Source: JBFMAE01 sp040756085 (GTDB lineage: Bacteria; Desulfobacterota; BSN033; UBA1163). From it: DNA of 5,500 bases. A model generated the notes under the pieces. The model saw only the letters and a list, made by a program, of their open reading frames with translations, did not search any database and was not told the DNA's origin. Location of the stretch: NCBI GenBank assembly GCA_040756085.1, contig JBFMAE010000033.1, positions 1 through 5,500 on the forward strand, given 5' to 3'. Positions 1 to 5,500 of this stretch are shown one piece after another (position 1 is the first letter of the stretch; every line of letters begins with the position of its first letter). A program made the position numbers and the translations under genes.

Positions 1-90
1 AGATATTTTACTCAGGAATCTTTAGCCTTGGCAAAAAATTTCCTTCCAACATGTGAATTCTTAATTAACCAAACAGTTTCAATAGATTAG
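1..90 (+). CDS. Possible 3' end of a plus-strand gene (partial)
   Basis: Frame 1 is open from the window edge for 29 codons to a TAG at 88-90, and the peptide (RYFTQESLALAKNFLPTC, then a short hydrophobic tail) has a protein-like composition. The other two plus frames close within about 55 bases. An open run this short happens often by chance, and I recognise no family. If real, the gene converges on fdhE with the palindromic element between them. Confidence 0.25.
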   Translation, partial: RYFTQESLALAKNFLPTCEFLINQTVSID

Positions 91-373
91 AAAAAATTGA
101 TATCAAAAACTCAGGAAACTCCAGTTAATTGCCCCCCAAATCCTGATTTAGAAGGTGTCATTGCGAATGAAATGAAGCAATCTCGGTCTTTTGGGTGAGA
201 TTGCCACGCACCTTTCAGGTGCTCGCAATGACAGGTTGGGTAAGGGCTTTTCTTTTCTAAATCGGGATTTGGGTGCCCAATTAAATAGGGAATGAATATC
301 AAAATATGGATTTAGGGTATTAGGTATTAAGGATTCCAACCCTCCAAACCCAATCTCTAATCTCCCAAAATTG
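91..373. other. Non-coding region downstream of fdhE
   Basis: Apart from the palindromic element at 125-284, this stretch shows no convincing gene. The two open frames across it on the minus strand run through the palindrome and have no ribosome site. At 315-331 a short duplication reads GGTATTAGGTATTA. No T-run hairpin typical of a terminator was found right after the fdhE stop; the palindrome may serve that purpose. Confidence 0.6.
125..284. repeat. Nested palindromic element, MITE-like, about 160 bp
   Basis: The outer arms are an 18-bp inverted repeat with one mismatch (135-152 against 256-273), extending roughly to TTAATTG (125-131) and CAATTAA (278-284). Inside are an 11-bp perfect inverted repeat TGTCATTGCGA / TCGCAATGACA (156-166, 223-233) and an inner 8-bp pair GCAATCTC / GAGATTGC (177-184, 197-204). 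The inner module resembles a GTCATTGCGA...GCAATCTC repeat that I recall as scattered through many proteobacterial genomes. There is no transposase and no coding sense. No clear target duplication is visible beyond the arms. It lies downstream of fdhE. Confidence 0.65.
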
Positions 374-1225
374 TCAGGGGGTCCAGGGGTTGGGGACGGG
401 TCTCTTATAGCCTTTCTGGGAGGCTAAAATATCGAGATGGAGGGTGGCGACATCCTCCAAGGAAGGGTCTGAGGCTTCCATCTTCCTCAGATCAATCGTT
501 TTGATATACTGATGACATTGATCGCAGAGGTCAATGCGATAAGTTTCTTCTCCCTCTCCATAAAAATAGTGAAGAGATTCCTGCTCTTTGTTGTTACAGA
601 AAGGACAGAACATTCGATCGGCCCTCCACTGATAACCACAATAGGAACAGAGGAGATACCGCTTTCCCCCCTCTCCCTTCAATAGACTCAAGGAGGGAGG
701 GGAGCCACACATAGAACAATATCCTTTCAGCCAGGTTTCTGGATCCAGTTCACTGCGAAGCTTTTCCATTCCTGCTTCAATCGAAGGCTTAATACTGTTC
801 TGAATTAAAAATGAAAATACTTTTTTATCCAATCCAAATTCGTTAGCCATCTGCTCAATCTTTTGTTCCTTTACTCCTTGCTTTAATAATTTCTCCAGGT
901 TAATCTTTTTGTCGTCAATAGCCTCCTTAATCTTTATTATCTGCTCCGCCAGATGAGGGTTTGCCTCTTTTCCGATCTGACAGAGGGATTGAAAAAGTTT
1001 AATAGATGCCTCGATATCCAGTGGAAAGTCTTCTTTCTGAATCAATGAAAAGCCTTCTTTGGCCAAAAGCTCCTTCCATTCCTTTTTGAGTTTTATAGGT
1101 TTAATCTTTAAAGAGGCTTTTATTTTATCTTGTCCTTCTCTGACTTTATGATAAAAATCGAGGATCTCTCCGTACCCAGGTCTTTTCTTTTTGAGCTGTT
1201 GAACCCTTTCTCTGAACTTTTCCAA
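374..1225 (-). CDS. fdhE: Formate dehydrogenase accessory protein FdhE
   Basis: Cytoplasmic maturation factor. In E. coli, FdhE interacts with the catalytic subunits of the exported formate dehydrogenases and is needed for their activity. This protein has 283 residues (E. coli FdhE 309). Residues 1-160 are charged and mostly helical in character. The C-terminal part carries the family hallmark of four CxxC motifs: C170/C173 (CSMCGSPPS), C193/C196 (CSYCGYQW), C207/C210 (CPFC) and C234/C237 (CDQC), which in the family form two rubredoxin-like metal sites. All eight cysteines are present. The start is TTG, chosen for its ribosome site and the in-frame stop upstream. The gene lies 165 bases past fdhB, behind a terminator and a repeat, so its expression may be partly uncoupled from the enzyme subunits. 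The stop is TGA at 376-374. No clear terminator follows. Confidence 0.93.
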   Translation of the reverse strand: MEKFRERVQQLKKKRPGYGEILDFYHKVREGQDKIKASLKIKPIKLKKEWKELLAKEGFSLIQKEDFPLDIEASIKLFQSLCQIGKEANPHLAEQIIKIKEAIDDKKINLEKLLKQGVKEQKIEQMANEFGLDKKVFSFLIQNSIKPSIEAGMEKLRSELDPETWLKGYCSMCGSPPSLSLLKGEGGKRYLLCSYCGYQWRADRMFCPFCNNKEQESLHYFYGEGEETYRIDLCDQCHQYIKTIDLRKMEASDPSLEDVATLHLDILASQKGYKRPVPNPWTP

Positions 1226-1230
1226 CCGAG

Positions 1231-1238
1231 CCCCCTTT
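1231..1238 (-). promoter_or_regulatory. Ribosome binding site of fdhE, in a small hairpin loop
   Basis: AAAGGGGG lies 5 bases before the TTG at 1225-1223 and decides this start, since an in-frame TGA sits upstream at 1264-1262 with no other start between. The site falls in the loop of a 5-bp hairpin (CGAGC 1243-1239, GCTCG 1231-1227), so it may be presented single-stranded. Confidence 0.65.
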
Positions 1239-1270
1239 GCTCGAAAAATTCCGCTCCACCCTCACCCCAA

Positions 1271-1293
1271 CCCTCTCCCATCAAGGGAGAGGG
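1271..1293. repeat. Palindromic dispersed-type repeat (GGGAGAGGG family)
   Basis: A perfect 9-bp inverted repeat, CCCTCTCCC / GGGAGAGGG, with a 5-base loop. On the minus strand it continues into GGTTGGGGTGAGGGTGG (to about 1255). From memory, repeats of the form GGGAGAGGGTTNGGGTGAGGG are scattered between genes in many Desulfobacterota and related genomes. There is no T-run on either side, so it is not a classic terminator. It lies in the fdhB-fdhE spacer, after the real terminator and before the fdhE ribosome site. Confidence 0.6.
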
Positions 1294-1320
1294 AAAAGCT
1301 TGTTGATGAGAGATAAAAGT

Positions 1321-1364
1321 GAAAAAAACGGGCTTGTTTCGGGACTCCCTGTCGAAACAAGCCC
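1321..1364 (-). terminator. Intrinsic terminator after fdhB
   Basis: On the minus strand a perfect 12-bp stem (GGGCTTGTTTCG, 1364-1353, with CGAAACAAGCCC, 1341-1330) encloses an 11-base loop and is followed directly by G and seven T (1329-1322). It starts 26 bases past the fdhB stop. It should end most fdhAB transcripts before fdhE, so fdhE is either read through at a reduced level or has its own promoter. Confidence 0.9.
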
Positions 1365-1390
1365 TAATAACACCCCCCTATTTTTAGGTT

Positions 1391-2125
1391 TTATCCGATC
1401 ATCTGACGCAGACTGCTCAAAGGTTGGAAGAGGCGTTTGAGTGCCATCTTCCTTGTAATTCCAGTCGTATTTTCTGCGACAGCAAATTTATGATACTTCT
1501 TGGGATCGTCCACAAGGAGATAGATCACCCGCACATCATCGGGATTGGCAAGCAAGGCATCTTTATAAGTGCCTTTTACTTCTGCCAACCTCTTATTTGC
1601 CATTTCGAGCATGGTCTTTCGATCACCGAAATTCATCGTCCCGGTTGGACAAGTCTTCACACAGGCCGGCAACAATCCCTCTGGGGTCCGGTCAAAACAC
1701 ATGGTACATTTCCCCATGATCCCTGTCGTGGAATGGATTCTTGGGATATCATAAGGACAGGCCTCCCGAATCTCTTTGAAGTCAGCCGGTTTTATCTTCA
1801 CTTTTGGGTTGAAGATGACCGCCCCTGTCTTTTCATTCTGTGTAATGGCCCCTTTGGCCTTCCCATCCGCCACCTCTTTACAGGGAGGGGAGACACAATG
1901 ACGACATTGATCGGGGAAGAAGTACCAAGCCACCTTATCCCCAGGAGTTTCACTAAATCGAACCAATTTCCATGTATTAAAGGAAAGATCTCGAGGGTTT
2001 TGGTGGCTTCCCCAATTGATCGTTTTTTCCGTTACCCGTTTATTCCATTGCTTACAGGCCATCTGGCAGCCTCGACAAGCAGTACACTTCGTTGTATCGA
2101 TAAAGAATGATTTTCCTTCTGTCAT
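1391..2125 (-). CDS. fdhB: Formate dehydrogenase beta subunit, three-cluster [4Fe-4S] ferredoxin type
   Basis: Electron-transfer subunit that takes electrons from the alpha-subunit cluster and passes them to an external acceptor; 244 residues. Cysteines fall in ferredoxin-type motifs: C14, C17, C20, C24 (in CTACRGCQMACKQWN, typical of FDH beta subunits); C74, C77, C82; C123 (CP); and C140, C143, C155, C159. These are the only 12 cysteines. By the cross-pairing known for FdnH they build three complete [4Fe-4S] clusters. The fourth FdnH cluster is gone, its ligand positions now being A86, P113, F116 and I119. E. coli FdnH (294 residues) ends in a membrane helix; this protein has none, only a basic, possibly amphipathic tail (about 220-244). 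It has no signal peptide of its own, so it is presumably exported with the Tat-bearing alpha subunit. It resembles the small subunit of Desulfovibrio periplasmic FDH. It follows fdhA by 14 bases with a strong Shine-Dalgarno sequence, and a terminator follows it. Confidence 0.93.
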   Translation of the reverse strand: MTEGKSFFIDTTKCTACRGCQMACKQWNKRVTEKTINWGSHQNPRDLSFNTWKLVRFSETPGDKVAWYFFPDQCRHCVSPPCKEVADGKAKGAITQNEKTGAVIFNPKVKIKPADFKEIREACPYDIPRIHSTTGIMGKCTMCFDRTPEGLLPACVKTCPTGTMNFGDRKTMLEMANKRLAEVKGTYKDALLANPDDVRVIYLLVDDPKKYHKFAVAENTTGITRKMALKRLFQPLSSLRQMIG

Positions 2126-2128
2126 TTA

Positions 2129-2142
2129 GATCACCTCCCTTA
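2129..2142 (-). promoter_or_regulatory. Near-perfect Shine-Dalgarno of fdhB overlapping the fdhA stop
   Basis: The minus strand reads TAAGGGAGGTGATC. Its first three bases are the fdhA stop codon, and GAGGTGATC matches nine consecutive bases of the usual anti-Shine-Dalgarno complement. The ATG of fdhB follows after TAA. The overlap suggests coupled translation, so ribosomes ending fdhA can feed fdhB and keep the subunits near 1:1. Confidence 0.85.
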
Positions 2143-5100
2143 GCCTTTTCTGGCCGGTTTTTTGGTTAGTTTAGTAACATTGGCCATAAAGGCCTTGGAT
2201 TCTGGAATCATGGTATTGGGGTCCCCGATCGTTGGAGTCAGCAAGTTCGCACTGTCGCCGCCATCCTTGGGATGAAGCCAGCCGAAATGCCAGGGAAGGC
2301 CGATCTGATGCACGGTCTGGCCAGCGATATTAAAAGGTTTAAAACGGGAAGTCACAATGGCCACTGCCTCCACCTTCCCTCGAGATGTCTCCACGATTAC
2401 CTTATCCCCGTTTCTAATCTCCCTGAGTTTGGCCAGTTCCAAACTCATTTCACAAAATAATTGGGGTTCTGCCTCGATGAGCCATGGTAACCATCGGGTC
2501 AACACACCGGTCTGCCAATGTTCGGTCACACGGTAGGTGGTGCAGACAAAAGGATATTTCGGATCACAAGTTTTAAATGTATCTGGTCCCCCCTCAAAAA
2601 TCTTGACGACTGGGTTGATCCTTTGATTGGATATCAGATTCTTCTCAATCGGGCATTCGAGAGGTTCATAATGTTCTGGGAATGGTCCATCTTTTAATCC
2701 TGGTCCGAAGATATGAGCCACCCCATCGGGTTTCATAATGAAGGGATAGAACCCTTCAGTACCCATGGGCGGCCATCCTCCATCTGGAACATCTCCAACC
2801 CATTTCTTATCCGCGGCGTTCCATTTGATGACGGGTCTCTTTGCATCGCGTGGATTCCCATCCAGGTCAACGGAGGCGCGGTTGTAAATGATTCTTCGAT
2901 TGACTGGCCAACACCATGCCCACTCAGGGAAGAGGCCTAATCCCGTTGGATCGGTCTTCTTCCTTCGGGCAGCCATGTTTCCAGCTTCATTATAACTTCC
3001 GGAGAAAAGCCAGTTACCGCAAGAGGTGGTTCCATCATCCGTAAGTTTGGTAAAATTGACAACCAATTTACCCGTGGTCAGGTCGTAACCATTAATCTCT
3101 TTGGCTACCTTGTGAACATCGAAATGGCCATTGGTTTCATAATCCCATTTCAAATTCAAGATGGGTTCTGGAAAGGCGCCTTTATCTTTTTCATACAGAG
3201 CTCTAACCTTTTTAAACAATTCATACATAATATCCCCATCAGGTTTGGCTTCTCCGGGAGGATTGGTTGTTTTATAGCGCCACTGACTCCAACGGCCACT
3301 GTTAGTAATGCTACCCTCTTTTTCCAAAAAGGCTGCACAGGGAAGTTGGATGACTTCGGTCTTGATCTTCTTAGGATTCATTCCCGGTCCCTTCCAGAAT
3401 GAACCCGTTTCACTGTCGAACACATTCACATTGACCATCCAGTCGAGCTTTGCTAAAGCCTGGCGGACTTTTCCAGCATTGGCGCTTGAACAAGCCGGAT
3501 TCATACCCCAGGCGAAGAAACCCGTAAACGTTCCCTTATACATCTCGTCAAAGAGATTCAGCCATGAGGCATCCTGAGTAGGATCCAGCTTTGGCATCCA
3601 TTCATATCCAAAGTCGTTCTCTTTGGTGGCTTTATCTCCGTACATCGATTTTAAGAGACTTACTATATACTTTGGACGGTTCTTCCACCAGTTAGCGCTC
3701 CTTGGATCTTTGGAGGCCGGGGTGGTCTTATTGTAATCAGCAAGGGTTGCCCACTGGGCCCTTGGTGTCGGTAAGTAGGCGGGGATGATGTGGTATAGCA
3801 ACGCGTGGTCAGTTGAACCCTGCACATTGGATTCCCCTCGTAGGGCATTGACTCCTCCACCGGCAATACCCATGTTGCCCAACAGAAGCTGAATCATAGC
3901 CATGGTACGGATATTTTGGACTCCTACGGTGTGCTGGGTCCAACCCATGGCATATAATACTGTCCCAGCTTTATCAGGAGTTCCAGTAGACCCATAGACT
4001 TTGTAAACCTTTTCCAATTCGGTTGTAGGGGTTCCGGTGATCTCGGAGACTTTCTGAAGTGTATAACGGGAATAATGGTTCTTTAAAAGTTGGATGACGC
4101 ATCGTGGGTTCTGCAAGGTCATATCCCTTTTGGGAATTCCATTTTCATCTTTTTCTAAGGCCCAGATCGATTGGTCATAGGCTCTTTTGTTGGGATCGTA
4201 CCCTGAGAAAAGGCCATCATCGAAAAAATACTTGGGGTTTACAATGAAAGACGCATTGGTGTAATTCTTGATGTAAAATTCGTCATAAAGTTTATTATCC
4301 AGTAGATATTTGATCATCCCACCCAGGAAAGCAATATCTGTTCCAGAACGGAGTCGTACATAGATATCTGCTTTGCTCGAACTTCTGGTAAACCTTGGAT
4401 CCACATGGATGAAGATGGCTCCCTTGTCTTTGGCTGCCTGGACCCATTTAAAAGAGACGGGATGATTCTCAGCTACGTTTCCACCCATATTCAGGATGAC
4501 ATCCGCATTACGAAAATCTATATAATGATTGGTCATTGCACCGCGTCCGAACGACTCTGCCAGAGCCGCTACAGTTGCGCTGTGTCAGATACGGGCCTGA
4601 TGTTCAATATAAATAATGCCCAGTGACCTTAGGAATTTCTGGAAAAGCCAGCATTCCTCATTATCCATCGCTGCGCTACCAACTGAAGCAATTCCATTAG
4701 TTCGGTTGACTACCTGACCCGCAGCATTCTTTTGCATGAAGCTCGCATCCCGACTCTTCTTGATATTCGTCGCAATCTTGTTTAAAGCCCACTCCCAGCT
4801 GACTTCTTTCCAAGTATTGCTGTAGGGGGCACGATAGCGGACCTTTTGGAGGCGATTCGAATTAATAGCAATTTGATAGCTTGACGCTCCTTTTGCACAT
4901 AAAGCTCCTTCACTAATGGGATGATCAGGGTCTCCCTCGGTATTAATTACCTTTCCTTTGGTATCGGTGTGGACGATAATTCCACAGCCGACCGAACAGT
5001 AACAGCAGATGGTGGTGGTTTCCTTAGCCCCTTTAATCCGGAGTTCCTGAGCATAGGCTTCCACCGGAGACAAATCGAATCCCAGGCCGCCCATGACCGT

Positions 5101-5154
5101 CCCTGCGGCTGTAGCGCCTGAGATTTTTAAAAATGTTCTTCGGGTAATTTTCAT
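2140..5154 (-). CDS. fdhA: Formate dehydrogenase alpha subunit, FdnG family, selenocysteine-containing, Tat-exported
   Basis: Catalytic subunit that oxidises formate to CO2 (or the reverse) at a bis-MGD molybdenum or tungsten centre. The full product is 1004 residues including Sec190, close to E. coli FdnG (1015). Seen in the sequence: a Tat signal with RRTFLK at residues 5-10, a hydrophobic stretch and a likely cut after AYA (33-35), which places the enzyme in the periplasm; [4Fe-4S] ligands C50, C53, C57 and C86, followed by K88; an in-frame UGA at codon 190 followed by His191 and then GRGAMTN, as in FdnG; an LRGESNVQGSTD motif whose Arg is about residue 439, matching the substrate-site Arg region of the family; and a C-terminal MGD-binding domain at about 870-995. 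The ATG has a good Shine-Dalgarno sequence (5165-5172). A caller that ignores Sec would split the gene into 189- and 798-residue pieces. It lies 14 bases upstream of fdhB. The metal (Mo or W) cannot be told from sequence. The name fdnG would fit equally well. Confidence 0.96.
4550..4587 (-). promoter_or_regulatory. Bacterial SECIS element after the fdhA UGA
   Basis: In E. coli fdhF the SelB-binding hairpin has its apical loop starting 17 nucleotides after the UGA, next to a U at nucleotide 14 and GC at 16-17. Here U14, G16 and C17 are present, and a loop GGCUCUG (4567-4561) begins at the same distance. A short imperfect stem can be drawn by pairing nucleotides 10-12, 14 and 16-17 with 4554-4560, leaving one mismatch and one bulged base. 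The stem is weaker than that of fdhF. The position is well supported; the exact fold is inference. Confidence 0.65.
4585..4587 (-). other. UGA selenocysteine codon (Sec190) in fdhA
   Basis: The TGA is in frame with both the upstream 189 codons and the downstream 814. The residues around it (QARI-Sec-HSATVAALAESFGRGAMTN) match the E. coli FdnG active-site region (ARV-Sec-HGPTVASLAPTFGRGAMTN, known sequence). No start codon or ribosome site fits a separate downstream gene: the next ATG (4534-4536) encodes the conserved Met of GRGAMTN. Readthrough requires SelA, SelB, SelC and SelD encoded elsewhere. Confidence 0.95.
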
Positions 5155-5164
5155 AGATTATTTT

Positions 5165-5172
5165 CACCTTCC
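5165..5172 (-). promoter_or_regulatory. Ribosome binding site of fdhA
   Basis: GGAAGGTG on the minus strand, about 10 bases before the ATG at 5154-5152. It supports this start, which also gives a complete Tat signal peptide with the twin arginines at residues 5-6. Confidence 0.8.
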
Positions 5173-5268
5173 TTTCTTAAAATTTTTGAAATGAGAGTTG
5201 AATTCACCCCCTTTCTATTTTGATAAGTGGGTCATTTAAGTTCATAACTTCCCACATATTTTCCCACC

Positions 5269-5322
5269 TGGTTGATTAAAAATTTTTGGCTTAAGATTGA
5301 ATTAAGGATGTGGTTGATTAAA
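5269..5322. repeat. Direct 12-bp repeat in the fdhA leader
   Basis: TGGTTGATTAAA occurs at 5269-5280 and 5311-5322, 42 bases apart (about four helical turns), with weaker similarity continuing for several bases. Both copies lie just downstream of the candidate promoter start, where a repressor could bind. The function is inferred from position only. Confidence 0.5.
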
Positions 5323-5331
5323 GATTTGGGA

Positions 5332-5359
5332 AAGATACCACAAATAATTTTTTTGTCAA
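5332..5359 (-). promoter_or_regulatory. Candidate sigma-70 promoter of fdhAB
   Basis: The minus strand has a perfect -35 hexamer TTGACA (5359-5354), a 16-base AT-rich spacer and TATCTT (5337-5332), four of six bases of the -10 consensus. Transcription would begin near 5325, giving a leader of about 170 bases before fdhA. I saw no -24/-12 (sigma-54) pattern in the same region. Confidence 0.55.
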
Positions 5360-5381
5360 GAAAAAAATGGATGTATGTTAC

Positions 5382-5424
5382 GGAATAATCATTTGTGTAC
5401 TTTTTGTAAAAATCATTTATGGAC
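5382..5424. repeat. Imperfect 19-bp direct repeat upstream of the promoter
   Basis: Bases 5382-5400 and 5406-5424 match at 14 of 19 positions, sharing the core AATCATTT at a 24-base period. The copies are centred roughly 65 and 90 bases upstream of the inferred start, as for activator sites. On the minus strand the outer copy begins TGTCCATAAATGATT, which also looks like the repeated ends of some IS21-family elements. Confidence 0.4.
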
Positions 5425-5500
5425 ATACCGTCGTAGTAAAGAGGGGGGTCTGGGGGGAGACTCATAACTTGGCCAGGTTGTGGAAAACTTTTTAACCCTT

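Larger units (their letters stand above)
5155..5500. other. Leader and upstream region of fdhA, no gene seen
   Basis: AT-rich sequence holding the fdhA ribosome site, the candidate promoter and the repeats listed separately. A TTCCCAC pair also occurs at 5249-5255 and 5261-5267. A 77-codon open frame (5465-5232, minus) lacks a ribosome site and runs through the promoter and repeats, so it is not called. The upstream neighbour lies outside the window. Confidence 0.6.

Noticed and set aside
111..339. Two overlapping 63-codon minus-strand open frames downstream of fdhE
   Set aside because: Both run through the palindromic repeat, where open frames arise from the repeat itself, and neither has a ribosome site.
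1237..1440. 67-codon plus-strand open frame in the fdhB-fdhE spacer
   Set aside because: It spans the palindrome, the terminator hairpin and the antisense end of fdhB. The peptide LTPTLSHQGRG is the usual false translation of the GGGAGAGGG repeat.
1424..2110. 228-codon open frame on the plus strand opposite fdhB
   Set aside because: It lies wholly antisense to a clearly recognised ferredoxin-type gene. Its peptide shows no family features and it has no ribosome site. It is a shadow of fdhB codon use.
2272..3866. Several 60-96 codon open frames on both strands within fdhA
   Set aside because: All overlap the conserved FdnG-family coding frame, lack ribosome sites and show no recognisable domain.
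4536..4587. Frameshift or nonsense mutation making fdhA a pseudogene
   Set aside because: The frame is unchanged across the stop, the stop is TGA at the exact Sec position, and the whole flanking sequence is intact.
4405..5121. Plus-strand open frames opposite the N-terminal part of fdhA, including one across the Sec codon
   Set aside because: They are antisense to the Tat signal, Fe-S and Sec regions, whose protein-level conservation fixes the coding strand.
5441..5459. G-rich tract as a G-quadruplex
   Set aside because: It has only two runs of six G with one TCT spacer, so it does not make a canonical four-run motif with loops.
5232..5465. 77-codon minus-strand open frame upstream of fdhA
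   Set aside because: It has no Shine-Dalgarno sequence and overlaps the TTGACA promoter and both sets of repeats. Its composition reflects AT-rich intergenic DNA.
1..5500. CRISPR array, tRNA or rRNA gene, or a new defence system
   Set aside because: There are no regularly spaced repeat-spacer units and no cloverleaf or rRNA sequence seen, and the genes present all belong to one known formate dehydrogenase system.

Overview
The window holds a periplasmic-type, selenium-dependent formate dehydrogenase locus, read entirely on the minus strand (from high to low coordinates). The gene order is the catalytic alpha subunit (FdnG family, here fdhA, 5154-2140), the iron-sulfur beta subunit (fdhB, 2125-1391) and the accessory protein gene fdhE (1225-374). 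The alpha gene looks like two reading frames split by a UGA. That UGA lies exactly where FdnG-type enzymes carry selenocysteine, and the frame continues across it, so it is one gene of 1004 residues.

The host is probably an anaerobic bacterium of the Desulfobacterota (former Deltaproteobacteria) or a similar lineage. This is an inference from four things: the two-subunit Tat-exported selenoenzyme, a beta subunit with only three Fe-S clusters like the Desulfovibrio enzymes, the absence of a membrane gamma subunit, and palindromic repeats of kinds I recall from such genomes. No species can be named from the sequence.

Layout. 1-373: mostly non-coding, with a possible 3' end of a plus-strand gene (1-90) and a nested palindromic, MITE-like repeat (about 125-284). 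374-1225: fdhE, with a TTG start. 1226-1390: a spacer with a dispersed-type palindrome (1271-1293) and a strong intrinsic terminator (1321-1364) for the fdhAB transcript. 1391-2125 and 2140-5154: fdhB and fdhA, 14 bases apart, with a near-perfect Shine-Dalgarno sequence overlapping the fdhA stop. 5155-5500: an AT-rich leader and promoter region with a TTGACA -35 box, tandem repeats on both sides of the promoter, and no convincing gene.

How they work together. FdhA oxidises formate (or reduces CO2) at a Mo- or W-bis-MGD centre with Sec190. Electrons pass through the alpha-subunit cluster to three clusters in FdhB, and then probably to a soluble carrier such as a periplasmic cytochrome c, because no quinone-reducing gamma subunit is encoded here. 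FdhE is expected to act in the cytoplasm on the alpha subunit before or during Tat export. The system is a known family. The points most worth a second look are the coordinated loss of exactly one Fe-S cluster from FdhB, the selenocysteine context, the terminator between fdhB and fdhE, and the unexplained repeats in the leader and downstream region.
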